Assembly: GCF_014645815.1 (NCBI RefSeq)
Contig: NZ_BMML01000013.1
Location: 62,001-126,000 of the forward strand
Length of the DNA: 64,000 nt
Direction of reading: 5' to 3'
From: Streptomyces fuscichromogenes
Lineage (GTDB): Bacteria; Actinomycetota; Actinomycetes; Streptomycetales; Streptomycetaceae
Every line of letters starts with the position of its first letter. Positions within the stretch are counted from its first letter, which is position 1. The notes under the pieces are model-generated. The model saw nothing but the letters and a program-made list of their open reading frames with translations. It had not been told where the DNA came from and did no database searches. Shown here one piece after another: positions 50,232-58,431 of this stretch. The translations under genes were made by a program, and so were the position numbers.

Positions 50232-53165
50232 TCAGCCGGACGAGCCGTTCCCGCGGTGCAGGACCAGGGTGCTCAGCGGGCCGACCCTGAGGCACCGGCC
50301 CGCACCCACGGTCTTGCCGCCGACCAGGTCGCGGGCCTCCCCGAAGTCCTGGCGGGCGGGGAGGGTGAACACCTTGTCGGTGCTGGTGTTCATCGCGATC
50401 AGGTAGTCGCCGTACTCGCAGCAGTAGAGCGGTGCGCGGCCGACGAGGAGTTTCTCGACGCCGTAGGCGGTACTGCCGAGAGCGGGGTCCTCGACGTCCG
50501 GGGGGATGGGGGCGAGCCGGTGGACATCACCGGCGAGCGCCTGGTGCAGGGGGTCGCCGGGCGGTGGGAAGCCGCCGGCGGGGAGGGTGGCACTGGGGTC
50601 GTTGATGGCGTAGTCCCACAGAATCCAGTCCGGGACGGTGTAGGTGTCGCCGGTGAGGCCCGCGGAGTGCTGACGGATCGTGCCGGAGCGCTGGTCCGTG
50701 GGCGTGAGGTGGTGGACGCGGGCGTAGTTGTTGACGGCCTGGCGGGAGCGGAAGTACAGGGAGACGAAGAGGAGTTCCCTTCCGTGTTTGAGGGCGACGA
50801 CGCCGTTCTCCTCGTCGGTGAAGACGAAGTCGTCGGCGTCCCAGTCGGTGGGGAGGGTGGCCGGACGGGCGGCCAGGGCCTGGAAGGCGTCCCAGTCGCG
50901 GGACACCAGCCGCAGGGCGTTGAGGCCGACGCGGGCGGTGGTGTTGTCGACCTGCAGGTCGAGCTGCCGGTAGAACTGGCCGTCGCCGATCATCTCCTGC
51001 GTCCAGCCGACGATGTCGGGGTCGGCGAAGACGGCGGCCGCCATCACCGGGTGGGAGTCCCAGGCGGTGCGCGAGGCGTAGGCGGTCTCACCGGGGTAGA
51101 CCTCGTTCCGCCAGCCGATGACGCTCTCGGTCTTGGCGATCCTGCACCCGTCGGCGTCGACGTCGACGATCCGGAACTTCCCCCGGGCCTTCATGATCTT
51201 GATGATCTGGGCCCTCAGCTCGGTCGGCGGGTCCTGCGGGTCGTGGCCGCGCGTGATCGACTCGTAGAGCATCACCAGCCAGTCGAGGACCTCTCCGTAG
51301 CTGCCCACGTACCCCAGTTCCCGGGTGAGGCCGGCCTTGGTGACGACGTGGTAGTTCTCGCCCAGGATCCTGGAGGGGTTGCCCTCGGCGTCCTCGCGGC
51401 CCAGCCACGGAGACAGGCCCACCGCTTGGTACACGTAGGTCAGTGCCTTCGTTTCGGACAGCGCCGCCTCCGATCCGAGCAGACGCAGACCACGGTTGGC
51501 CTGGTAGAGACCGATCGCGCAGATCATGACCTGGTTGCTGTAGTGCGGGAAGTGCCGGCGCCAGTAGTCGAGGCTCGCCGACAGCATCTCCGTGTACGCC
51601 TCGCGGCGGGTGGGCATCACGGGGACGGTGACGCCGTCGGGCGCGGTGAAGGTCAGGTCGTCGAACCAGGCGGTGCCCGCGTTCGACAGACGGATCTGGA
51701 ACTCCGCGTAGGCCGCGGTGGCGGGGGTGGTCAGCGTGATGCCGACCTGTTCCCAGTCGTGGGTGCCGGAAGTCGCCCACGCCTTGTTGTCGCTTCCGAT
51801 GCGGGTGCCGGAGGAGTCGTAGAAGAAGATGTCGATGTAGGCGCTCTTGACGCCGACTCCTGACGTCCTGATCCGGGCGCTGTAGGTGTAGACGCCCTGG
51901 CCCACCGCGAGGCGGCGCGTGGGGATGAGGCCCACGGTGCCGGCGCTCGGGACGGTGATGCGCGCGGAGGCCGATCCGCTCAGTGAGACCGTGGTGTCAC
52001 GCGTGCAGGTTCCGCTGCCGGACCAGGTGTTGGACTTCCAGCCGGTCGGGGTGGTGTTGCCGTATTCGAAGCCGGGGTTGACCAGTTCGTACGGGGAGCC
52101 TGTCACCGTCTCGTCCAGGCTGTCGCCGAGGTGCTCCCACAGCAGGGCCAGGACCAGGCCCACTCTGCCGAAACCCTGCCACTGCTGGTCCGAGCCGGTC
52201 AGCACGGTGTCATCGCTCTGCCAGGCCAGGTAGCGGCCGTCGATGGCCTGGAGCACCCCGCCCAGAGCCGCGTCCTGCTGGTAGGCGGGGCTGCCGGACC
52301 ACAGATAGCCCTCGGCCAGGCTCTGGAACGCCCAGGCGTCCAAGCTCCACGGATTGTTGTGGTTCAGGAGTTTGGTCTGGTCGCTTCGGACCCGGGACTT
52401 CACCGCGTCCATGACCTCGGCACCGGGCGAGGTACGGGGGACGGCGACCGGGGCCGGACCCTGTGCTTCGCCGTCCGCAGTGACGAAGTACGGCGAGGTG
52501 TGCGTGTGGAGCCGGTAGATGCCCCGAGAGGCGGTGGTCATGTCGTAGTACAACTTGGCCTGTGTCTGGCCGTAGGACCAGATGCGGCCCATCGACCGGA
52601 TCTCCAGCCTGACCTTCTTCTTGCCCTCGGTCAGCTTCTCCGGCAGGGGCAGCGTATGGAAGAAGAACCGGCCCGGGGCGCGGGGTGAGGTGTCCAGGAT
52701 GTCCAGGCAGTCCACGGCCCCCTCGTCCTCGTGGCCGACCTGGAGGCCTTCGCAGAACAGCTGGAGGCGCCACATGGCGGTGCCGCCGCCCGCCTTCGTC
52801 GAGGTCGGGTCGTACTCGTCGCCCCAGAGCCGGACGGTCACATAGGTCGTGCCCCCGTTCGCGACGGCGACGTCGAAACTGAGGGTGCCGCCCCAGTAGG
52901 AGGCCGGGTCGCTGGGATTGAGGACGCGGGCGGTCTGCCCCAGCCCGCCCGTGACCACGTCGGAGAGCGTGGCGACGAGGCCGTGCGCGTCCTCCGAGTG
53001 GGCGTCGCCGAAGACCACGACGTCGAGAGGCCCGCAGTCCGCCGGTTTCGGACCGTTCGAGGACGCGGCGGCCGGCTCGGCACCCCACCAGCCGATACCG
53101 GCCACGGCGGCGCCCGCCACAGTGACGCACTGCAGGACCGTGCGGCGATCCAGTTCGCTGGACAT
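50232..53165 (-). CDS. Tat-exported 977-aa paralogue of the 31445 protein
   Basis: Starts MSSELDRRTVLQ with a twin-arginine signal ending in AEPAAA. It repeats the whole plan of the 31445 protein: VVFGDAHSEDAHGLVATLSDVV, TYVTVRLWGDEYD and RFFFHTLPLPEKL in the N-terminal beta-sandwich; a binding-module-like insert NPGFEYGNTTPTGWKSNTWSG to AWFDDLTFTAP (about residues 365-510); helical NQVMICAIGLYQANRGLRLL, LTRELGYVGSYGEVLDWL and VIGWRNEVYPGETAYAS; and a beta-rich end. Strictly conserved blocks such as the TRELGYVGSYGE and VIGWRNEVYPG segments are candidate active-site loops. It is exported and presumably acts first on the polymer. Reaction unknown. Confidence 0.8.
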   Translation of the reverse strand: MSSELDRRTVLQCVTVAGAAVAGIGWWGAEPAAASSNGPKPADCGPLDVVVFGDAHSEDAHGLVATLSDVVTGGLGQTARVLNPSDPASYWGGTLSFDVAVANGGTTYVTVRLWGDEYDPTSTKAGGGTAMWRLQLFCEGLQVGHEDEGAVDCLDILDTSPRAPGRFFFHTLPLPEKLTEGKKKVRLEIRSMGRIWSYGQTQAKLYYDMTTASRGIYRLHTHTSPYFVTADGEAQGPAPVAVPRTSPGAEVMDAVKSRVRSDQTKLLNHNNPWSLDAWAFQSLAEGYLWSGSPAYQQDAALGGVLQAIDGRYLAWQSDDTVLTGSDQQWQGFGRVGLVLALLWEHLGDSLDETVTGSPYELVNPGFEYGNTTPTGWKSNTWSGSGTCTRDTTVSLSGSASARITVPSAGTVGLIPTRRLAVGQGVYTYSARIRTSGVGVKSAYIDIFFYDSSGTRIGSDNKAWATSGTHDWEQVGITLTTPATAAYAEFQIRLSNAGTAWFDDLTFTAPDGVTVPVMPTRREAYTEMLSASLDYWRRHFPHYSNQVMICAIGLYQANRGLRLLGSEAALSETKALTYVYQAVGLSPWLGREDAEGNPSRILGENYHVVTKAGLTRELGYVGSYGEVLDWLVMLYESITRGHDPQDPPTELRAQIIKIMKARGKFRIVDVDADGCRIAKTESVIGWRNEVYPGETAYASRTAWDSHPVMAAAVFADPDIVGWTQEMIGDGQFYRQLDLQVDNTTARVGLNALRLVSRDWDAFQALAARPATLPTDWDADDFVFTDEENGVVALKHGRELLFVSLYFRSRQAVNNYARVHHLTPTDQRSGTIRQHSAGLTGDTYTVPDWILWDYAINDPSATLPAGGFPPPGDPLHQALAGDVHRLAPIPPDVEDPALGSTAYGVEKLLVGRAPLYCCEYGDYLIAMNTSTDKVFTLPARQDFGEARDLVGGKTVGAGRCLRVGPLSTLVLHRGNGSSG

Positions 53166-53519
53166 GGCTGATGTGAGCCCCTCTCGGCGAGTGCCACGCC
53201 GAACGCGGGCACGACGAACAGCAGACCGGCCTGGGAGAACGGTGTGGGAAGGCGGCAGGGCAGAGCGTGCGGCCGGGGAGGACATCGGCCACGCCGCCCC
53301 CGAGAACGCGAGTCTCTCGGCCGCGGCGTGGAGCGGTTCATCCGAACAGTCTCAGCCGAACGCAGTAAACGATTTCCATGGACCGTAAGGGCCGCTCCGC
53401 GGCACGCGCAAGAGATCGGTCCGACATATTTCTTCTCGATTTCCTCGGGCGCTCACGACGCCCGCGCCGTCAGGGAGCCGCTTCCCGTCCGGCCTGCCAA
53501 GAGGTCCGAGAGGATGGCC
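53166..53519. other. Intergenic region with promoter and operator for the exported paralogue
   Basis: The 354-bp gap contains the promoter/operator H described separately. The remainder (53166-53360 is the leader of the exported gene; 53412-53519 lies beyond) shows no gene. Confidence 0.5.
53364..53411 (-). promoter_or_regulatory. Promoter with LacI-family operator H for the exported paralogue
   Basis: Minus strand: TTGCGC (53411-53406), an 18-bp spacer, TACGGT (53387-53382), then GGAAATCGTTTACTG (53378-53364). One operator half is perfect (CGTTTACTG) and the other degenerate, as in operator B. Confidence 0.65.
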
Positions 53520-54155
53520 CTAGGCAAGACCCTCCGCCACCACCGTGAGGGCCGCGAGCATGGTCGCCGTGAGCTCGGCCTCCGCCGTGGCGGGGTCCGT
53601 GGTCTCGTCGGCGACGCGCCAGACGTGGTGCTCGGCGGCCGCACGCAGGGCCGCGTTGAACATGGCCGCCTGGATGGTGGGCCGCAGGTCGTCGGCGGGG
53701 AGCCCGGAGCGTTCGGCGAGGGCGCGGGCGAACGCCGGTTCGGCCTCGTCGTAGGACTGCAGCCACTCCGCGCGCAGGCCCGGTTCGTCACGGGTCAGCC
53801 GGATCAGGGCGCCCATGGTGGCGCGGTCCGGGCTGCGCACCAGCCGGCTGTCCGCCGGCAGGGTGTGCTCGAAGGCCTCCTCCAGCGGCCGGCCGGGCCG
53901 CCATGCCCGCAGCCCCTCGGTGACGGCTTCGATACCGGCCGCGAACAGCGGGCGTACGCAGGCTTCCTTGCTCGGGAAGTAGCGCCACACCGTGCGCGCC
54001 GTGACACCGACCGCCTGACCGATCTGCTCGCCGGTGGTCGCGGTCACCCCCTGGGTGACGAACAGGTCCACCGCGGCGCGGGCGATCTCCAGTCTGATCT
54101 CGGCCTTGCGCTCCTCGGTCAGGGGCGGGCGTCCCATGCGTCCCCCTGCGGTCAT
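53520..54155 (-). CDS. TetR-family regulator
   Basis: A 211-aa TetR protein from the chosen ATG at 54155 (GGAGGG just upstream; ATG at 54137 or 54173 are alternatives). Helix-turn-helix: IGQAVGVTARTVWRYFPSKEACVRPLF; the WRYFPSKE wording and the C-terminal domain are of the type found in MftR-like subgroups. It diverges from an SDR gene across a 160-bp gap that holds a 10-bp inverted repeat, so it probably represses that gene and itself. Confidence 0.85.
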   Translation of the reverse strand: MTAGGRMGRPPLTEERKAEIRLEIARAAVDLFVTQGVTATTGEQIGQAVGVTARTVWRYFPSKEACVRPLFAAGIEAVTEGLRAWRPGRPLEEAFEHTLPADSRLVRSPDRATMGALIRLTRDEPGLRAEWLQSYDEAEPAFARALAERSGLPADDLRPTIQAAMFNAALRAAAEHHVWRVADETTDPATAEAELTATMLAALTVVAEGLA

Positions 54156-54231
54156 CTGTCCCTCCGGTGCCATCGGATGCTGCACCGGGATTCTCCCCGA
54201 GGCGGCGCGCTGACGGAAAATTCCGGTCAAC

Positions 54232-54258
54232 ACTTTATGTCACCTGCCGACATTAAGT
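54232..54258. promoter_or_regulatory. Inverted repeat between TetR and SDR genes
   Basis: ACTTTATGTC (54232-54241) and GACATTAAGT (54249-54258) match in 9 of 10 positions as an inverted repeat with a 7-bp spacer. It is AT-rich against a GC-rich background and centrally placed between divergent genes. Candidate operator of the TetR at 53520. Confidence 0.65.
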
Positions 54259-54318
54259 CGTATGGTGTGCCCGTAACCGGGCGCGGCGCGCCCACGAACC
54301 ACCGGATCGGAGCACCAC

Positions 54319-55080
54319 ATGGACAGCGGACTCGACGGGCGCGGCGTCGTCGTCACCGGCGCGGGATCGGGCATCGGGCGGGCCACCGCCCTGGCCTTCG
54401 CCAAGGAGGGCGCCCGGGTCCTGATCGCCGACCTGAACGCCGAGAGCGCGGGCGCGGTGGTCAAGGAGATCGAGGCGGCGGGCGGCACGGCCGTCGCCGT
54501 CACCGGCGACCTCAGCGAGCAGTCCGTGGTCGACCAGGTGGCCGCGACCGCCGTGGAGCGGTTCGGCGGGGTGGACGTACTGGTCAACAACGCCGGGATC
54601 ATGGACCGCATGTCGGCACTGGCGGACGTCAGCGACGCGGAGTGGGAGCGCGTCATACGGGTCAACCTCACCGCGCCCTTTCTGCTCACCCGCGCGGTAC
54701 TGCCGCACATGCTCGCGGCCGGCCGGGGCGCCATCGTCAACACCGCCTCCGAGGCCGGCCTGCGCGGCAGCGCGGCGGGCGCCGCCTACACGGCCTCGAA
54801 GCACGGCATCGTCGGCCTGACCAAGAGCCTCGCGGTGATGTACCGCGACAAGGGCATCCGGGCCAACGCCATCGCCCCGGGCGGTACCAAGACCGGGATC
54901 CAGGTGGACCTGGAGGACGGTGCGCACGGGCCGGCCGCGCTCGGCCCGTACTTCGGCAACGTGGGCCGGCTTTCCGAGCCCGAGGAGCAGGCGGCGGCGA
55001 TCGTCTTCCTGGCCTCGGACGCGGCCGGCAACATCAACGGCGCGATCCTCCCCGTCGACAACGGCTGGGCGGCCGTCTGA
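54319..55080 (+). CDS. Short-chain dehydrogenase/reductase
   Basis: A 253-aa classical SDR: TGAGSGIG, Asp in LIADLNAE (NAD preference), NNAGIMD, catalytic Ser in VNTASEAGL and YTASK. The end GNINGAILPVDNGWAAV is regular. TetR-controlled and upstream of the P450 module, so a role in oxidising or reducing the same substrate is plausible but unproven. Confidence 0.85.
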   Translation: MDSGLDGRGVVVTGAGSGIGRATALAFAKEGARVLIADLNAESAGAVVKEIEAAGGTAVAVTGDLSEQSVVDQVAATAVERFGGVDVLVNNAGIMDRMSALADVSDAEWERVIRVNLTAPFLLTRAVLPHMLAAGRGAIVNTASEAGLRGSAAGAAYTASKHGIVGLTKSLAVMYRDKGIRANAIAPGGTKTGIQVDLEDGAHGPAALGPYFGNVGRLSEPEEQAAAIVFLASDAAGNINGAILPVDNGWAAV

Positions 55081-55400
55081 CCCGGCCAATCGGGCGCCCC
55101 GCCGGGCGCCCCGCCGCGACGCGAGCCAGGCCCTGCCGATTGGATCATCCCGGCGCCGCCGGGCCTGGCCCGCGCGTCCGCGGCGTCGCCGTCATTCGCC
55201 GATACCCGGCGTCGGCTCCCCTGCCGCCTCGCAGTTGCAACGCACCCAGGAGGCGATCACGTCCCAGGCCGCCGGCGGCGGGCGGGCCCACGGTGCTGGG
55301 CCAGTGCACCGAGTCGCCGCGCCGCCCGGGCAGGGTCGACGCCCTTGCGGCCACCGTCCCGAGGCCTTCCGCAGGGCGTCGCCGGCGCCGGAGCACTGGT
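55081..55400. other. Convergent intergenic region
   Basis: About 320 bp without a supported gene. CCAATCGG (55086-55093) and CCGATTGG (55136-55143) form a perfect inverted repeat with a 42-bp spacer, and GGGCGCCCCGCC is nearly repeated in tandem between them. A terminator with a large loop is possible. Confidence 0.45.
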
Positions 55401-55985
55401 TCAGTTCCGGCCGCCCCGCAGGCCGTCCTGGACGACCTCCCTGAGCAGGCCGAGGCCGCCCGCCTCCCCACTGCGGTAGCGCTGCATGGCCATACAGCCC
55501 ACCAGCAGCGCCTTCACGTCGTCGACCGTGAGGCCCGCACGCACCGCGCCGGCGGCCTGGGCGCGGGTGAGCAGGTCGCCGAACGCGTTCCGGAACCGCT
55601 GCTCGGCCTCGGGAGCGAGGACCGCGATGTCGTACCCGGCCCCGGCCATGGCCTCGGCGAGCCCCTTGTCCCCCGCTCCCTCGTCGACGCTCGCCCAGAG
55701 GAACGCGAAGAAGGCCTCTCCGGGTTCATGGGCCGCCGCAAGATCAGGGGCCGAGGCGACGAGGCGGTCCAGGCGGTCCAGCACGACCGCCTCGAACAGG
55801 GCTTCCTTGGTCGGGAAGTGGCGGTACACGGTCCCCGCGCCCACGCCGGCCCGCCGGGCGATCTCGTCGATGGGCACCCCGAAGCCCTCCGCGGCGAACA
55901 CCTCGTGCGCGGTGTCGAGAACTCTGGCCCGGTTTCGCCTCGCATCGGCACGCAGCGGCTTCACGCTCTCCAGGTTGGCGGACAC
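55401..55985 (-). CDS. TetR-family regulator
   Basis: A 194-aa TetR regulator. Helix-turn-helix IDEIARRAGVGAGTVYRHFPTKEALFEAVV; C-terminal end MQRYRSGEAGGLGLLREVVQDGLR. GTG at 55985 was chosen because GGGAGGG lies about 8 nt upstream; the frame runs on for 142 codons without a better start. It diverges from the next TetR gene, and the gap contains three similar palindromes close to its own start. Confidence 0.85.
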   Translation of the reverse strand: MSANLESVKPLRADARRNRARVLDTAHEVFAAEGFGVPIDEIARRAGVGAGTVYRHFPTKEALFEAVVLDRLDRLVASAPDLAAAHEPGEAFFAFLWASVDEGAGDKGLAEAMAGAGYDIAVLAPEAEQRFRNAFGDLLTRAQAAGAVRAGLTVDDVKALLVGCMAMQRYRSGEAGGLGLLREVVQDGLRGGRN

Positions 55986-56052
55986 GTCCGCATCCCTCCC
56001 TTCTCGGAACTGACGACTTCCATCAGGACATGATCTCCCGCTCCGCCGAATC

Positions 56053-56118
56053 GGAGCGATCGTTCCGCCTCTTGCAAGCGGGGCGACCGTTCCGTATCGT
56101 AAGCGGGGCGGTCGTTCC
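56053..56118. promoter_or_regulatory. Three tandem TetR operators
   Basis: GGAGCGATCGTTCC (56053-56066), GGGGCGACCGTTCC (56080-56093) and GGGGCGGTCGTTCC (56105-56118). The copies are 27 and 25 bp apart, all imperfect versions of GGAACGATCGTTCC. Nearest gene is the TetR at 55401, about 70 bp away, suggesting autoregulation by cooperative binding. Confidence 0.7.
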
Positions 56119-56291
56119 GAATATAGCGGGGTCGCCGACAGAGGGACCCGTGCGGGGCCCCAGAGCGAGCTCGCCGCGGAGTCGGAGCGGCCGGCAGCGG
56201 CGGCCCATCCCCCCTGGAGCACTCCGCCAACTGCCAGAACCGCCGCACCGCGAAGGCAAGTTGCCCCCCGCGCACATTTCCGACCAGTTAG

Positions 56292-56312
56292 GAAAAGACA
56301 TCGTGTCGTTTC
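56292..56312. promoter_or_regulatory. Palindrome just upstream of the second TetR gene
   Basis: Arms GAAAAGACA (56292-56300) and TGTCGTTTC (56304-56312) around TCG differ by one base from a perfect palindrome. It ends 20 bp before the TetR start at 56333, with GGAGGTG between, and is a likely autoregulatory operator for the TetR-ferredoxin reductase-P450 operon. Confidence 0.65.
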
Positions 56313-56332
56313 GCAATCCGGAGGTGACACCC

Positions 56333-56959
56333 ATGAGCGCGCCGGTCGAGGCGAGGCCTCCGGGGCGCCCGTTGGACACGCAACGGGAGTCCGCACTGCT
56401 GGACGCCGCACTCGAACTACTGTCCGAAGTCGGGTACGAGCGGCTGAGCCTGACCGAGGTGTGCCGTCGGGCCAGGGCCAGCACGAAGACGGTCTACCGG
56501 CGCTGGGCGAACAAGGAGCAGCTCATGGCGGCCGCCCTGCGCAGGGCGGTGTGCCGAGCCGTGGACGAACACGTTCCCCAGGCCTCTTCCGGGTCGCTGC
56601 GCGAGGACCTGCTGCGCAATCTGCTGCCGTCCGCGCTCCCGGAACAGCAGCGCACGCCCCAGTACATCTCCGGACTGCTGGTCGCCGCGTCCGGCGGCGA
56701 CGAGGTCGGACGGATGGCCAAGGAACTGTGCCGCCTGCAACACGCCCGCATGGCGGAGACCGTCCTCGGCTGGGCCCGCGAACGCGGTGAGATCAGTGCG
56801 GGTGCGGATCCCGTCCTGGTCGCCGACCTCGCCCGGGGCGCGCTGATCCATCAGGTACTGGTCGCCGACTCCCAGGTCGACGCCATGTTCGTGCGGTCGC
56901 TCGTGGATCACGTGCTGCTGCCGGTGCTGGCCCCCTGCCGGAACGGCGGTTCGTGGTGA
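56333..56959 (+). CDS. TetR-family regulator of the P450 operon
   Basis: A 208-aa TetR regulator. Helix-turn-helix: LTEVCRRARASTKTVYRRWANKEQLMAAAL. ATG at 56333 has GGAGGTG 6 nt upstream. The stop overlaps the next gene's GTG, so it is co-translated with the ferredoxin-reductase fusion and P450 and most likely senses their substrate. Confidence 0.86.
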   Translation: MSAPVEARPPGRPLDTQRESALLDAALELLSEVGYERLSLTEVCRRARASTKTVYRRWANKEQLMAAALRRAVCRAVDEHVPQASSGSLREDLLRNLLPSALPEQQRTPQYISGLLVAASGGDEVGRMAKELCRLQHARMAETVLGWARERGEISAGADPVLVADLARGALIHQVLVADSQVDAMFVRSLVDHVLLPVLAPCRNGGSW

Positions 56960-58431
56960 GGATCAGCGTCGACCTGAACCGCTGCGAGGGCTACGGGCAG
57001 TGCGTCTTCGCCGCTCCCTCGGCGTTCACCCTGCACGGCCTGGAGGCGCTGACCTACCTGCCGAACCCGCCCGACGAGATGCGCGACGCCGTGCACCGGG
57101 CCGCCCTGGCCTGCCCGGTGCAGGCCATCACCGTCGGCGTCCAGGACGAGCCGGCCGGGACCACCTCCCGCGCGGACCGGCACGTGGTCGTCGTCGGCGC
57201 TTCGCTCGCCGGTCTCAAGACGGCCGAGGCGCTGCGCGAGCGCGGCTTCTCCGGCCCGCTGACGGTCATCGGGGACGAGCCGCACCGACCGTACGACCGC
57301 CCGCCGCTGACCAAGGCGTGCGTGAGCGAGAAGCTCCCGCCCGATCGCCTCGAACTGCCGGTCACCCGCACCCTGGACGCGCGCTTCCTGCTGGGCACGG
57401 CGGCCGTCGGGCTGGACACGGACCGGCGCCTGGTCCGGCTCGCGGACGGCGCGGCCGTCGGCTACGACACCGTGGTGATCGCGACGGGCACCCGCGCCCG
57501 GCCGTACCCCGGCACGACCCCCGACGGTGTGCTGGCCGTCCGCACCCGCGACGACGCCGAGGACCTCCAGCGGCGCCTGGCCCGGCAACCGCGCCGCGTG
57601 GTGGTCGTCGGCGCCGGCTTCCTGGGCGGCGAACTGGCCTCCGGCCTGTGTGACCTCGGTATCCCGGTGACGCTCGTCGAAGCGCAGCAGGCACCCCTGC
57701 AAGGGCCGTTGGGCACGACCGTCGGCGGCGTCATGGCCGACCTGGCCAGGAGCGCGGGCGTGGACCTGCGCCTGTCCACCACCGTCGACGAGTTCGTGGC
57801 GGGCGACGACGGAGCGCTCCGGCAGGTCCGGCTCAGTGACGGCGAGACCGTCGACGCCGATCTCGCGGTCGTCGCGCTGGGCGCCGTACGCAACGTCGAA
57901 TGGCTGGAAGGCTCCGCGGCGCGCGTGGACCGGAACGGGGTGCACTGCGACGACCGGTGCCGCGTGCTCGACCTGGAGGGGTGCCCGCTCCCGGACGTGT
58001 ACGCGGCCGGGGACGTCGCCGGCCTGCCGCACCCCCTCTTCCCCGGCCGGCGGCTGTCGGTCGAGCACTGGGGCAACGCGGTCACCCAGGCACGCACCGT
58101 CGCGCACGACATCACCCGCCCCTCCGGCGAAGTCCCGTCTCCCCACACCGAGTTGCCGTCCTTCTGGTCCACCCAGTTCGGCGTGAACATCAAGGGAGTC
58201 GGCTTCCCCGGCGCCGCCGACCGGATCGCCGTCGTCCAGGGCACCCCGGGCCAAGGCTCCTTCAGCGTCCTGTACGGCCTCGCAGAGCGCACCGTCGGCG
58301 CGGTCACCGTCGACAACGGCCGCTATCTGCACCACTACACCGCCCTCGTCCGCGAAGGGGCGCCGTTCCCGCCCGAATTCGTCACCAGCGACGAGAACAC
58401 CTCCCCCGTGGTCCGGCCCACCGGCCGATGA
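56953..58431 (+). CDS. Ferredoxin-ferredoxin reductase fusion (P450 electron-transfer protein)
   Basis: A 492-aa fusion. Residues 1-65 are a P450-type [3Fe-4S] ferredoxin with three cysteines: Cys11 and Cys17 (RCEGYGQCVFA) and Cys54 (ALACPVQAI). Residues about 75-470 are an FAD/NAD(P) reductase of rhodocoxin/putidaredoxin reductase type with FAD motif VVVVGASLAGLKTAE, RPPLTKACVS, NAD motif VVVVGAGFLGGELAS and VYAAGDVAGLPHP. GTG at 56953 or 56956; the latter overlaps the TetR stop as GTGA. It would pass electrons from NAD(P)H directly to the P450 encoded next, whose ATG overlaps its stop. Confidence 0.87.
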   Translation: MVRISVDLNRCEGYGQCVFAAPSAFTLHGLEALTYLPNPPDEMRDAVHRAALACPVQAITVGVQDEPAGTTSRADRHVVVVGASLAGLKTAEALRERGFSGPLTVIGDEPHRPYDRPPLTKACVSEKLPPDRLELPVTRTLDARFLLGTAAVGLDTDRRLVRLADGAAVGYDTVVIATGTRARPYPGTTPDGVLAVRTRDDAEDLQRRLARQPRRVVVVGAGFLGGELASGLCDLGIPVTLVEAQQAPLQGPLGTTVGGVMADLARSAGVDLRLSTTVDEFVAGDDGALRQVRLSDGETVDADLAVVALGAVRNVEWLEGSAARVDRNGVHCDDRCRVLDLEGCPLPDVYAAGDVAGLPHPLFPGRRLSVEHWGNAVTQARTVAHDITRPSGEVPSPHTELPSFWSTQFGVNIKGVGFPGAADRIAVVQGTPGQGSFSVLYGLAERTVGAVTVDNGRYLHHYTALVREGAPFPPEFVTSDENTSPVVRPTGR

